DNA of 64,000 nt from Tissierellaceae bacterium (GCA_023229175.1 JALNZV010000003.1:75202-139201), one strand, 5' to 3'; counted from the stretch's first letter, positions 25,502 through 34,387 are shown. Numbers and translations: made by a program. Notes: generated by a model from the sequence alone, not told the origin.

Positions 25502-26488
25502 CTAATTATCTTCGTCCTCTTTGAGAAGTACAGAAACAATTGCCATAATAACTGTAAACAAAACCCCGGAAATTGGCCATATCATCCAGCTATTATGCCA
25601 CCCATTATATACAAAGCTATAGGCGAGAAAAATTGTAGTTATAGAAAGCCAATATATTGCGCTAATCTTGCCATAAATTTTAGACCTTCTCTTTTTCTCC
25701 ATTGTATAGTCTTGTTCTTGTAATAATTTAAAGTAGGAATTTTCCCTAATTCCATTTCTAATTATAATATAGGTTCCAATTGATACGGTTAACAGCAGCA
25801 GAGGAACGGCATATACATCCGAAAAAAATTGAGATGTAAAACTTTGAGAAATAATTACAGGAAGTGGCGACAATATTAGAAGTATTACTCCTGTTGTTAT
25901 ATTTACTATATTTTCTTTCTTTCTCAATTTTTGTTTTTGTTTAACAATACCTTCAACCCCATAGTTTAATTCAAAGTATTCCTTTTCTAGAAATTCATAT
26001 TCCTTCATTAAATAGCTATTTATAATGAATAGACCAACCCCAATTGATACTAAAATCAGTAAAATTGTAATACCTATACTACTAGAACCTATTTCGGATA
26101 AGTTAATCATATTTAGACTAGATAAGGAGGTCAGTAATATTAACATTACTGGCGATAAAATACACAACATAACGCCCAAACTCACATAGCTCGATGACCT
26201 CATACTTTTTTCCAAAAAAGTATTTACCTCTTCCACACTAAGTTTTTTAGTTTTTGAAAATTGTTCACTGTCTAAATACTCAATATCCTCAATTTCATCC
26301 CGTATTAAATAATCTACGCTAACTCCAAATAAATTGCTCAATAAAATTATTTTCTCCATTTCAGGGATAGATTGAGCACCCTCCCATTTTGAAACGGCTT
26401 GCCTAGAAACATTAATTTCTTCTGCCAAGGCCTCCTGAGTTAAATTCAATCTTTTTCGATTAATAATTATTTTGTCTGCTAATATCAT
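25502..26488 (-). CDS. XRE-family regulator with C-terminal membrane domain
   Basis: 328 residues. Residues 1-65 are a helix-turn-helix domain (LNLTQEALAEEINVSRQAVSKWEGAQSIPE broken at the usual loop; ending FGVSVDYLI). After a linker there are about six hydrophobic segments between 100 and 320, arranged as three pairs. Such membrane-tethered XRE proteins are common in Clostridia; the signal is unknown. ATG at 26488 behind AGGAG. A perfect 11-bp inverted repeat upstream overlaps its likely -35 box, suggesting autoregulation. Confidence 0.82.
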   Translation of the reverse strand: MILADKIIINRKRLNLTQEALAEEINVSRQAVSKWEGAQSIPEMEKIILLSNLFGVSVDYLIRDEIEDIEYLDSEQFSKTKKLSVEEVNTFLEKSMRSSSYVSLGVMLCILSPVMLILLTSLSSLNMINLSEIGSSSIGITILLILVSIGVGLFIINSYLMKEYEFLEKEYFELNYGVEGIVKQKQKLRKKENIVNITTGVILLILSPLPVIISQSFTSQFFSDVYAVPLLLLTVSIGTYIIIRNGIRENSYFKLLQEQDYTMEKKRRSKIYGKISAIYWLSITTIFLAYSFVYNGWHNSWMIWPISGVLFTVIMAIVSVLLKEDEDN

Positions 26489-26566
26489 TCTTACTCCTCC
26501 TTTTTTACTTGACTATAATCAAATTATAGGTTTTAAAGAAGTTGCAAACAACATAATCAGCCTTCC

Positions 26567-26593
26567 AAATTGTCAACCAGTAGTTGACAATTT
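26567..26593 (-). promoter_or_regulatory. palindromic operator over the XRE regulator promoter
   Basis: Perfect arms AAATTGTCAAC (26567-26577) and GTTGACAATTT (26583-26593), 5-nt spacer CAGTA. On the minus strand one arm supplies TTGACA (26576-26571) with TATGTT about 15 nt further on, so a bound protein would block the promoter. Confidence 0.6.
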
Positions 26594-26621
26594 AAAGTAG
26601 TAGCCCATTTTTCATAAATAA

Positions 26622-26652
26622 TGTGCCAGCGAGAACCGTCCCCGCTGGCACA
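26622..26652 (-). repeat. REP-like palindrome, copy 3 (inverted, abuts recR stop)
   Basis: The same 31-bp element as copies 1 and 2, in opposite orientation, with perfect 9-nt arms. It begins at the base next to the recR stop codon (26653-26655) and is followed on the minus strand by ATTATTTAT, so it could end recR transcription. Confidence 0.85.
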
Positions 26653-27252
26653 TTATATTTCTCTACGGTTTTCCATGGCCTTTGATATGGTGACTTCATC
26701 AAAATATTCTAGGTCCCCGCCTACAGGTATGCCATGGGCTATTCTCGTCACTATGATGCCCAATGGCTTTATTAATCTAGCTAAATATATTGCCGTAGCC
26801 TCTCCCTCTACAGTAGGGTTTGTGGCTATGATTATTTCCTTCACCTGTCCATCCGATAATCTTTTAAGTAATTCCTTTATCCTGATATCATCGGGCCCTA
26901 TATTATCCATAGGTGATATGACGCCGTGAAGGACGTGATACTCGCCCTTGTATTCCTTTGTCCTCTCCATGGCTATGATATCCTTGGGCCCCTCTACTAC
27001 GCATATGGTTGCCTTGTCCCTTTGATGATCCCTGCAAATATGACATGGGTCTTCATCTGTTAGATTGCAGCATATACTACACAGCCTAATCTTTTCCTTT
27101 GCATTGGCTATTGAACTAGATAGTTTCTCTGCTTCCACGTCTTCCATTTCCAATATATAAAATGCCAGTCTTTGGGCTGTCTTCTTACCTATGCCTGGCA
27201 GCTTCGATAGCTGTTCGATTAAGTTTCCTATGGGTATTGGATACTGCTGCAT
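26653..27252 (-). CDS. recR: recombination mediator RecR
   Basis: 199 residues, full length. Helix-hairpin-helix LPGIGKKTAQRLAF at the N-terminus, a C4 zinc finger (CSICCNLTDEDPCHIC region), the Toprim segment VVEGPKDIIAMERT and the C-terminal ATNPTVEGEATAIYLA with ARGIPVGGDLEY-type end (here AHGIPVGGDLEY). Works with RecO/RecF to load RecA on gapped DNA. ATG behind AAGGAAG. Standard dnaX-ybaB-recR order. Confidence 0.97.
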   Translation of the reverse strand: MQQYPIPIGNLIEQLSKLPGIGKKTAQRLAFYILEMEDVEAEKLSSSIANAKEKIRLCSICCNLTDEDPCHICRDHQRDKATICVVEGPKDIIAMERTKEYKGEYHVLHGVISPMDNIGPDDIRIKELLKRLSDGQVKEIIIATNPTVEGEATAIYLARLIKPLGIIVTRIAHGIPVGGDLEYFDEVTISKAMENRREI

Positions 27253-27271
27253 TATTTTACTTCCTTTCTAA

Positions 27272-27610
27272 TTAGAATAATCCTGGTATATTCATTCCAC
27301 CTGTTAATTTCTTCATTTCTGATTCCATCATTTCATCTGACTTTCTCATGGCCTCGTTTATAGCTGCCAATACTAAATCCTCTAACATTTCTACGTCTTC
27401 TGGATCTACTACGCTTTCATCTATATTAATGGATAAGAGTTCCTTTTTTCCATTGACTTTACATGTAATGGCCCCTCCTCCAGCACTGGCTTCTACCTCT
27501 GTTTCCTCTAACTGCCTTTGCATTTCCTCCATTTGTTTCTGCATTTTTTGCATTTGTTTCATCATGTTTCCCATATTTCCTCCCTTTCCCGGGAATCCTC
27601 CTCTAGCCAT
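27272..27610 (-). CDS. YbaB/EbfC nucleoid-associated protein
   Basis: 112 residues: glycine-rich start ARGGFPGKGGNMGNM, the methionine/glutamine-rich helix MMKQMQKMQKQMEEMQRQL, then EVEASAGGGAITCKVNGKKEL and INEAMRKSDEMMESEMKKLTGGM. Dimeric DNA-binding protein usually encoded between dnaX and recR, as here. ATG behind GAGAGGTAAT. Confidence 0.95.
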   Translation of the reverse strand: MARGGFPGKGGNMGNMMKQMQKMQKQMEEMQRQLEETEVEASAGGGAITCKVNGKKELLSINIDESVVDPEDVEMLEDLVLAAINEAMRKSDEMMESEMKKLTGGMNIPGLF

Positions 27611-27624
27611 ATTACCTCTCCTCT

Positions 27625-29238
27625 CTATTTTATTTCTACTATATTTTCTCCAAAGAAATCTATAGCTTCTTTAATTAATTTATCTTTATCTATCTTTTCC
27701 TCTTTGAGTTTTTGTTTTTCGCTGGCCATTGCAAAGGCCACTTCAATGTTTCTTTTATAATAACCAGAAATTACTTTTTCTACAAATTCCTTATTTTGAG
27801 GGCTGCTTACAGCCTCTTTATGAAAACCAAAGCCTTCCTTATATCCTATTGTAATTAAATTGTTTGAAAAGCTTACTGGTTCGCCCTCTATTAGCAGGGC
27901 ATAGATATTCATCTTCTGTGTTTTTATTGTCTGTAATATATTTGTCCAATCCCCCGATATTGTTTGAAAGCTTAATTCTTCTCCACTATCTATATGCTCT
28001 TCTTCTACTTCATTCATCTGTTTTTCTGGGGGCTTTGGTACCTCCTTTGACCTTTCTTCTACAGTGACCTTCTTTATTGGCTCTGCCGGTGCTCTCTTGT
28101 CAATTACAATGCCCTGTTCTAGTTTCTTTACCCTTTCCTCTAAGGAAAGTAATTCATCTAGTCTTATTAGCTCTATGACGGCCATCTCCAATATTACCCT
28201 TGCTCCAGAAGACCATTTGGCTTTTTCATCTGCGGCAGTCAATATGTCAAGGCTTTTTAATATTCTGCTTGTGTCCGTATTTTCTGACTGGTTTGTATAT
28301 CTCTTTATTAAATCCTCATCTACCTCTATAAGTGCATTTGGGTCCTTTGTCGTCTTTACTATCATTAGATTTCTGTAATGGTATATTAGGTCCTTAATAA
28401 ATTGGTTGATATCTTTTCCATTTTCAATGACCTTGTCTATGGTTTCCAAAGCATCTTCAATATTCTTTTCTATTATACTATCTACTATATCCAGTATAAT
28501 GTCCATATTGACTACACCCAATATATCTATGGCGTCTTCGTATGTAATTTCGTCTCCCCCATAGGACAAACATTGATCCAATAGGCTCAGGGCATCTCTC
28601 ATAGCTCCATCAACGTTGCCGGCTATAAGGTTTAAGGCCCTGTCATCTACCTTTACATTTAGGTCTTTGATAATGGATTTCATATTTTCTATAATATCCT
28701 TTTTTGTAATCCTTTTAAAATCAAATCTTTGACATCTTGAAAGTATGGTTTGAGGCAATTTTTGCGGTTCTGTTGTAGCTAGTATAAATATCAAATGCTT
28801 AGGCGGTTCTTCCAAGGTTTTCAGCAAGGCATTAAAGGCCTCCGTTGTAAGCATATGTACCTCATCTATTATATACACCTTGTACTTAGTCCTAGATGGG
28901 AGATATACCACCTTATCCCTTAACTCCCTTATGTCGTCTATTCTTCTATTGCTGGCAGCATCCATTTCGATTATGTCTATGATGCTTTCATTTTGTATGC
29001 CCTTGCATATTTCACATTGGTTGCATGGGTTGCCGTCAACGGGATTTAAACAGTTTACTGCCCTGGAGAATATCTTGGCAGCAGATGTCTTACCTGTTCC
29101 CCTTGTACCTGAGAAGAGATAGGCATGACCTATGTTTTTATTTTTTATTTGGTTTTTCAATATGTTTGTTACGTGTTTTTGCCCTAAAATCTCGTCAAAT
29201 GTCTTGGGCCTATATTGTCTATATATGGCTTGATACAT
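27625..29238 (-). CDS. dnaX: DNA polymerase III subunit gamma/tau
   Basis: 537 residues. AAA+ clamp-loader domain: YRPKTFDEILGQKHV, Walker A GTRGTGKTSAAKIF, zinc cysteines in CLNPVDGNPCNQCEIC, Walker B YIIDEVHML and sensor ILATTEPQKLP. The collar domain follows (about 220-370), then a short acidic tau-type tail (about 390-537). Loads the sliding clamp onto primed DNA. ATG at 29238 behind AGGTGACAAC. Confidence 0.96.
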   Translation of the reverse strand: MYQAIYRQYRPKTFDEILGQKHVTNILKNQIKNKNIGHAYLFSGTRGTGKTSAAKIFSRAVNCLNPVDGNPCNQCEICKGIQNESIIDIIEMDAASNRRIDDIRELRDKVVYLPSRTKYKVYIIDEVHMLTTEAFNALLKTLEEPPKHLIFILATTEPQKLPQTILSRCQRFDFKRITKKDIIENMKSIIKDLNVKVDDRALNLIAGNVDGAMRDALSLLDQCLSYGGDEITYEDAIDILGVVNMDIILDIVDSIIEKNIEDALETIDKVIENGKDINQFIKDLIYHYRNLMIVKTTKDPNALIEVDEDLIKRYTNQSENTDTSRILKSLDILTAADEKAKWSSGARVILEMAVIELIRLDELLSLEERVKKLEQGIVIDKRAPAEPIKKVTVEERSKEVPKPPEKQMNEVEEEHIDSGEELSFQTISGDWTNILQTIKTQKMNIYALLIEGEPVSFSNNLITIGYKEGFGFHKEAVSSPQNKEFVEKVISGYYKRNIEVAFAMASEKQKLKEEKIDKDKLIKEAIDFFGENIVEIK

Positions 29239-29276
29239 GTTGTCACCTGCACTTTTATTTTCTCATTCCATATTTA

Positions 29277-30200
29277 TTAATAGCTTGCACATTGATTTCC
29301 GCCAGACCTTTTTACTTTGTACATCGCCTTATCGGCCTTTGAAATTAGCTGGTCTATGTTCTCCCCATCTTTTGGGTAAAAGCTAACTCCTATACTTAAG
29401 GCTACCTCAATGGTTGTATCTTCATCGATTTTAATAAATTTATTGGATTCGGCTATCCTGTTAGCTATAATATTATAGTCCTTATAATTTTTGCAATCTG
29501 ACAGCAAAATTAAAAATTCATCTCCCCCATGCCTCGCAACTAAATCGCTGAGTCTTATGCTGTCTTTTAATATTTTTGACACCTCAATCAAAACCTTATC
29601 CCCTGCCAAATGGCCATAAGAATCGTTTATTTCCTTAAAGGCATCTATGTCGATAAACATAAATCCTATTCTTTTGTTGTTTCTTTTGGCATCGTATAAA
29701 AACTTCTCCGCCATGTGATAGAAAAAAGTCCTATTGGCGAGTCCCGTCAGATTATCGTAATACGCTAATCTAGTTATTTCCTGTTCTTGTTCCCTTAGTT
29801 TTTTATTTAAAGCCTGTAAGTCCTTATTATATCCTTTTAGTTGATTAATCCTAATATTTTGACTTGTAACATCTATGCACTCCATAATCAAATATTCCTG
29901 ACCTTTATGTTCAAATCTACTTAGTTTAATGTTAAGATCTGCTTCTTCCGATATTAGATTTTTGTGCATTGCAGATGAGAAAAAATACTTGAAATCCCTT
30001 TCTAATACTCCCTTCATAGAGTCAATGAAGAATTCCTTATTTAACTTGGGTAATACCTCATATATCTTTTTGTTAAATATATCTTCTATATCTATCATTT
30101 CCTCTATTTTGGCGTTCCAAAATACTACTTCCAAATCTTTGTTTGCAATTATTATACCTTCATTTATATAGTTTAACATATTAAATTTTGAATTAGTCAT
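29277..30200 (-). CDS. PAS-GGDEF diguanylate cyclase
   Basis: 307 residues: an N-terminal PAS-like domain (about 8-120, NEGIIIANKDLEVVFWNAKI), a short coiled coil (NKKLREQEQEITRLAYYDNL) and a GGDEF domain with intact active site VARHGGDEFLILLSD. The likely product is cyclic di-GMP. No obvious RxxD inhibitory site is seen just before GGDEF. It overlaps the cheC-like stop by 8 nt, so it is the last gene of a signalling operon. Soluble; signal unknown. Confidence 0.88.
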   Translation of the reverse strand: MTNSKFNMLNYINEGIIIANKDLEVVFWNAKIEEMIDIEDIFNKKIYEVLPKLNKEFFIDSMKGVLERDFKYFFSSAMHKNLISEEADLNIKLSRFEHKGQEYLIMECIDVTSQNIRINQLKGYNKDLQALNKKLREQEQEITRLAYYDNLTGLANRTFFYHMAEKFLYDAKRNNKRIGFMFIDIDAFKEINDSYGHLAGDKVLIEVSKILKDSIRLSDLVARHGGDEFLILLSDCKNYKDYNIIANRIAESNKFIKIDEDTTIEVALSIGVSFYPKDGENIDQLISKADKAMYKVKRSGGNQCASY

Positions 30201-30825
30201 TTAAATCATCTTCCATCTTCTTCAATATTTCCATTAGCTGTTCATAAGAATTCTTGGTCTTTAGGTTGATAATTATGGCTCCTTCAATCTCCGTGTCGCA
30301 TATTATAAATGTAATGTATAGCATAAGCATATAAAAGTATTCTTTGCTTCCTATATCTCTTTTAAAGTCTTCTTTATCAAAGACCTTGACTTCGGGTAAA
30401 GTATAATTCAAATTAATATCTAAGAAATTTCCCATTTCTCCCACTATGGAGTTCAATATTATATTTCCCACTTCCCTTATTATATCAAAATCCATATCTG
30501 TAAATTCAATATTTTCTGCACCTTTGTTTTCTTCATTGAGGCATAGATTGATAAAAGTTTTCATTTTATTGGCGGGAAATATTAATTTCGCTTCACCATT
30601 GAGCCTTTGACTGAAGCTAATTGAAGATAACATCAGTGTACCATCTGGTATGTTTGAAAAGGAGCTGTTTAATTCATCTTTGTTTTTTGAATCCAAAAAT
30701 TTAATTCTTGGCACGTCTAGCCTAATCTTCTTGTTTATTATTTCAGAGAGGATTTTTGCCGATTTCCCAACGCTAATATTAAACATTTCCTTCAGAATAT
30801 CACATGTAAGGCTAGTCAGTTCCAT
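30193..30825 (-). CDS. cheC: CheC-like CheY-P phosphatase
   Basis: About 210 residues with the CheC/CheX fold. Two helix motifs of the active-site type occur, KEMFNISVGKSA and REVGNIILNSIVGEMGN; the second matches the E-x-x-N catalytic pattern fully, the first also has E and N. Dephosphorylates CheY-like proteins. ATG at 30825 follows AGGTG; it overlaps the response-regulator gene by 14 nt, making that protein the likely substrate. Confidence 0.84.
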   Translation of the reverse strand: MELTSLTCDILKEMFNISVGKSAKILSEIINKKIRLDVPRIKFLDSKNKDELNSSFSNIPDGTLMLSSISFSQRLNGEAKLIFPANKMKTFINLCLNEENKGAENIEFTDMDFDIIREVGNIILNSIVGEMGNFLDINLNYTLPEVKVFDKEDFKRDIGSKEYFYMLMLYITFIICDTEIEGAIIINLKTKNSYEQLMEILKKMEDDLND

Positions 30826-31189
30826 TGCCTTCACCTATTATGGCATCGTAAATATATTGAGCCTTCTCATCGTCCATTGGCTTGTTTATAAAACCAAGTA
30901 TGCCATACCCTTCCATCTCTTCTTTTACAGATTTTTGGACATCTGCCGAGATTATGAATATCTTAGATTCTCCATCTTTTTCTTTTATTAATTTTATCAA
31001 TTCTTGACCATTAATTATGGGCATCAATAGGTCTATAAATACATAATCCGGTCTTAGCTTTTTATATTTTTCAAAGCCTTCCTCCCCATCCCCTGCAAGG
31101 GTAATTTCGACATCTATGAACTTTTCCCTTAAATATTTCTCTGTTATCTTTTGTGTAAACTTCGAATCGTCCACTATTAAAAATCTCAT
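30812..31189 (-). CDS. CheY-like single-domain response regulator
   Basis: 125 residues, one receiver domain: acidic pocket after FLIVDDSKF, the phosphorylated aspartate in YVFIDLLMPIING, the conserved Ser/Thr in FIISADVQKSV and the lysine in GFINKPMDDEKA. No output domain. It is translated with a CheC-like phosphatase and GGDEF protein directly downstream, so it may control motility or cyclic di-GMP. ATG behind GGGGGAAAACC. Confidence 0.9.
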   Translation of the reverse strand: MRFLIVDDSKFTQKITEKYLREKFIDVEITLAGDGEEGFEKYKKLRPDYVFIDLLMPIINGQELIKLIKEKDGESKIFIISADVQKSVKEEMEGYGILGFINKPMDDEKAQYIYDAIIGEGNGTD

Positions 31190-31289
31190 ATGGTTTTCCC
31201 CCTATTGACTAGTATCTGATATATTATATCCTATATATTGGTTCCTTACAACGTTTATATGGCAATCAACATAGAATAAATAACTAGAT

Positions 31290-31318
31290 AAAAAATGGAT
31301 TCAAAGAATCCATTTTTT
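31290..31318 (-). terminator. terminator of the MCP gene
   Basis: Perfect 13-nt arms AAAAAATGGATTC (31290-31302) and its complement (31306-31318), 3-nt loop, with T6 on the minus strand. The stem includes the MCP stop codon. Confidence 0.8.
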
Positions 31319-33341
31319 ATACCTTAAATTGTTTGATTTCCTGTGTTAATTGTTCTGCCAATATGGCTAGCTGTTCGCTTGCACTGGATATTTGCTCTAT
31401 GGCAGCTGTTTGTTCTTCTACTGATGCAGATGCCTCCTCGGTTCCCGCTGCATTTTCTTCCGATATGGCGGATAGATTTTCCATTACTTTGATTACTTCC
31501 TTGTTTTTATCTGCCATTTGAATTCCCGAGTTATTTACTCTTTGTATTACTTCTTTCATCAACTCTATGGCGTCGGAGATGCCAGTAAATTTATCATTTG
31601 TCACCTTCACACTTTCAGATTGAGATATATTAATTCTACTTACTTCCTCTATGGTATTTACAGCTTCCATGGTTTTTTGGTTCAGTTCTTCCACTACCTC
31701 TGTTATTTCCTTTGTGAACCTATTGGATTCTTCCGCTAATTTTCTTATTTCTTCTGCTACTACGGCAAACCCTCTACCGGCTTCACCCGCTCTAGCTGCC
31801 TCTATGGCAGCATTCAACGCCAACAAATTCGTCTGGTCTGCAATACTTTTTATCATTTCGCTTGCCTTCGATATCTTGTCTGCACTTTCATTTGTATTTA
31901 TAATTGTTTGCCGAACTTCTATCGATGACTTATTACTGGATTTTGTTATTTCGATTAAATCCTCTAATATGGTAAGTCCCTCATTTTTGAGTGCGTTTAC
32001 TTCTTCCACAGCACTATTTAAATCCTGCAGTTCAAATTCATTTTGGCTTACTATATTCCCCAGTTCATTTATAGACAGTACCCCATTTTCTGTATCTTTT
32101 GCTTGTTCAGTAGCACCTGAAGCTATTTCCTCTATGGCCCTTGCTACTTCCTCTGCTGCTGTGGCAGATTGCTCTGTTGTGGCTGTCAGCTCCTCTGACG
32201 AGGCAGATAAGTTTCCTGATGCCTCCATTACTTTTCGAATCACTCCTCTTATGGAATTTTGCATTATTTCAATAGCATGGGATATCTCGCCTAATTCGTC
32301 ATTTTTATTAACTAAGTCTTCCGATATATCTCTGGAGAAGTCACCTTCTTCCATGTATTTTACTTGTGTTTTTAGATTTTCTGTAATCTTCACTACGTAT
32401 CTCGAAGCATTATACAATATAAGGCTCAATACTGTGAAGGCAATTGCTGCTCCTGTGATTATTACGATTGTGTTTTTTCTGACATTGTTATTCATACTAT
32501 CTAAAGAATATCCTATATTCATGGCTCCTACCAATTCTCCACCAATATAAACAGGATAATATAGGTCCAATAAATCTCCATCTCCAGATCTTACCATTTC
32601 TGAATAAGGTACTCCGTCTAAGGCTGATGATGTGCTGCCTTTATCGTCTATTATAGTACCTATCTTTTCCTCTTCGTTATGGGCTACTATCTGAAGATCT
32701 TTGCTAATATAACTGACATAAATTATTTCCTCATCTTCCGAGATTTTATCTACTAGGGTTTGGAGACTAAATGCCTCTACCAATTTTTGAACTTTATTGG
32801 CATTTATACCTATTTGCACAAATGAGCCGCCAAATCCCTTCATATAACCGAATTTTACATATTCTTGGGATTCAGTATCTATCCTGATGTCTTCGATATG
32901 TTCTCTCTCCGTTCCCTTCATAAAGTCGTATACTGGATGCCCTGATTCTGCTTTCCACCCTAAGTAACTCTCAATATTGGAATAAATTATTTCGCCTGAA
33001 TAATCATACCAATTGATTTGAGCTACACCCAATGTATTTGCCAAAACCTTAAGGTGTGCATCGGATAAGAGTTCCTCATTGTTTATGGTAACTTTTGCTG
33101 CCGCTATAATTTTTTCGTTTAATGAATTATTTATGATTTCCAAGGAGCTGTTGTTGTCTTCCATGTTTTTAATTAGTTTCTCCACTAAATAAAAACTGCT
33201 TTCCTTTTTCTCCTCCATTAGGGATGTCTTTAAAAAATATGATGAAAAAATACCCATACTCGCTACTACGAGAAATACTACTAATAAGGGCAAAACTATT
33301 AACCTAGTCTTTATAGTTCCCCTTTTAAATTTTTCATTCAC
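31317..33341 (-). CDS. methyl-accepting chemotaxis protein (Cache-HAMP-MCP)
   Basis: 674 residues in the usual order: transmembrane segment (about 15-33), extracellular Cache-like sensor (about 40-280), second transmembrane segment (about 290-310), HAMP (about 312-365) and signalling coiled coil with intact tip DQTNLLALNAAIEAARAGEAG. The C-terminus lacks a CheR-docking pentapeptide. ATG behind GGGGGGAAAGG. It faces the CheY/CheC/GGDEF operon in the same direction but has its own terminator. Ligand unknown. Confidence 0.92.
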   Translation of the reverse strand: MNEKFKRGTIKTRLIVLPLLVVFLVVASMGIFSSYFLKTSLMEEKKESSFYLVEKLIKNMEDNNSSLEIINNSLNEKIIAAAKVTINNEELLSDAHLKVLANTLGVAQINWYDYSGEIIYSNIESYLGWKAESGHPVYDFMKGTEREHIEDIRIDTESQEYVKFGYMKGFGGSFVQIGINANKVQKLVEAFSLQTLVDKISEDEEIIYVSYISKDLQIVAHNEEEKIGTIIDDKGSTSSALDGVPYSEMVRSGDGDLLDLYYPVYIGGELVGAMNIGYSLDSMNNNVRKNTIVIITGAAIAFTVLSLILYNASRYVVKITENLKTQVKYMEEGDFSRDISEDLVNKNDELGEISHAIEIMQNSIRGVIRKVMEASGNLSASSEELTATTEQSATAAEEVARAIEEIASGATEQAKDTENGVLSINELGNIVSQNEFELQDLNSAVEEVNALKNEGLTILEDLIEITKSSNKSSIEVRQTIINTNESADKISKASEMIKSIADQTNLLALNAAIEAARAGEAGRGFAVVAEEIRKLAEESNRFTKEITEVVEELNQKTMEAVNTIEEVSRINISQSESVKVTNDKFTGISDAIELMKEVIQRVNNSGIQMADKNKEVIKVMENLSAISEENAAGTEEASASVEEQTAAIEQISSASEQLAILAEQLTQEIKQFKV

Positions 33342-33536
33342 GCCTTTCCCCCCAATTTATATTTCATTTAATGACTTATATATTTTAACATTATTTTCCA
33401 TCATTGTATATATTGATGGAGTTTTTGCTTCTACAGTACTGTTATAATACATTAATTGATTTTCGTTTTCCACTTTGGTAGAATATTCTTAGGCATGATT
33501 TTAACCTATGACATCAATACCAAGGAGGAGATTTAA

Positions 33537-33884
33537 ATGATAAGAAAAGAATCAGAACTGAGAAGTGACGCGGTGACTAACCTCATGGGGGGAGACGGTG
33601 ACATTAATAGGATGCATTTCCTTGAAGTTGAAGATTTTGCAGGTCATGGAAGGCTGTTTGCGAAATTCTCCTTAGAACCTGGAAGCTCCATTGGATTTCA
33701 TAAGCACGAAGGGGAACAGGAGGCCTATTATATTTTAAGCGGAAAGGCTCTTTACAACGACAATGGCAAGGATGTTACCTTGGAAAAAGGGCATTTTGCA
33801 CTTTGCAAAAGCGGGGAGGGACATTCCATAGAAAGTATTGGAGAGGAAAACTTAGAATTTATTGCACTTATTATGAAGGCGTAG
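33537..33884 (+). CDS. cupin-domain protein
   Basis: 115 residues: one cupin barrel with IGFHKHEGEQEAYYILSGKA (two histidines, glutamate-rich motif 1) and GEGHSIESIG (motif 2 histidine). The opening MIRKESELRSDAVTNLMGGDG is typical of a small cupin family seen in anaerobes. AAGGAGGAG ribosome site. Function unknown; the next gene is a tRNA with its own promoter. Confidence 0.8.
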   Translation: MIRKESELRSDAVTNLMGGDGDINRMHFLEVEDFAGHGRLFAKFSLEPGSSIGFHKHEGEQEAYYILSGKALYNDNGKDVTLEKGHFALCKSGEGHSIESIGEENLEFIALIMKA

Positions 33885-33910
33885 ATGCAGAAACTCAAGA
33901 AGTTTAATAG

Positions 33911-33939
33911 TTGACAAGGTCATACTTTTCATGTATAAT
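33911..33939 (+). promoter_or_regulatory. consensus promoter of tRNA-Ser and SRP RNA
   Basis: TTGACA at 33911-33916, exactly 17 nt, TATAAT at 33934-33939 preceded by TG: a near-perfect sigma-A promoter 40 nt before the tRNA. Confidence 0.9.
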
Positions 33940-33978
33940 TTATTTCTGTGGTAATTATTATTGTCACTTGATTTATAT

Positions 33979-34070
33979 GGAGAGATGGTCGAGTTGGACG
34001 AAGGCGCACGACTGGAAATCGTGTAGGCGTGATAAGCGTCTCGAGGGTTCGAATCCCTCTCTCTCCGCCA
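33979..34070 (+). tRNA. tRNA-Ser (GGA anticodon)
   Basis: 92 nt including encoded CCA. Acceptor GGAGAGA pairs with TCTCTCC; the anticodon stem-loop ACGAC-TGGAAA-TCGT carries GGA; a long variable arm typical of class II tRNA-Ser and the T-arm GGTTCGAATCC are present. Confidence 0.96.
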
Positions 34071-34082
34071 TTGATAAATTTT

Positions 34083-34351
34083 GCCGTGCTAGATGGGGAG
34101 GTAGCGGTGCCCTGTAACCTGCAATCCGCTATAGCAGGATTGAATTCCTAGTCTAGGTTTCTCTATTGTAAGGTCTGCCCTAAGCAAGTGGTGTTGACGA
34201 TTGGGTCCTACGCAACGGAAACTCATGAACTCCGTCAGGTCTGGAAGGAAGCAGCGGTAAGTGAATATTTTCGTGTGCCGTAGGGAAGCCTGGTTCGAGC
34301 TAACTACTTAGGTAACGCTTGGAATAGGATTACCAAAGCTAGGTGCACGGT
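34083..34351 (+). ncRNA. ffs: signal recognition particle RNA (large, Firmicute type)
   Basis: About 269 nt. The domain-IV core GTCAGGTCTGGAAGGAAGCA near 34227-34250 is the diagnostic SRP RNA sequence that binds Ffh. The ends GCCGTGC and GCACGGT pair, and the length with an Alu domain at the 5' end matches B. subtilis-type scRNA. It follows tRNA-Ser by 12 nt and probably shares its promoter. Confidence 0.95.
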
Positions 34352-34357
34352 TACATA

Positions 34358-34387
34358 AAAAAACTGTGGTATTATCCACAGTTTTTT
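34358..34387 (+). terminator. terminator of SRP RNA
   Basis: Perfect 12-nt arms AAAAAACTGTGG (34358-34369) and CCACAGTTTTTT (34376-34387). It overlaps the 3' end of the convergent FliS-like gene and can serve both strands. Confidence 0.88.

Noticed and set aside
24107..26652. CRISPR array or insertion sequence in the repeat-containing island
   Set aside because: The repeats are palindromes spaced by more than 1 kb with no regular spacers, and no transposase or cas gene is present.
31651..32550. Long plus-strand open frame (299 codons) opposite the MCP gene
   Set aside because: Antisense shadow: the minus strand encodes a complete MCP with intact motifs, and the plus frame lacks a ribosome site and family resemblance.
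33911..34117. Plus-strand open frame across the tRNA-Ser gene
   Set aside because: Explained entirely by the promoter, the tRNA and the start of SRP RNA.
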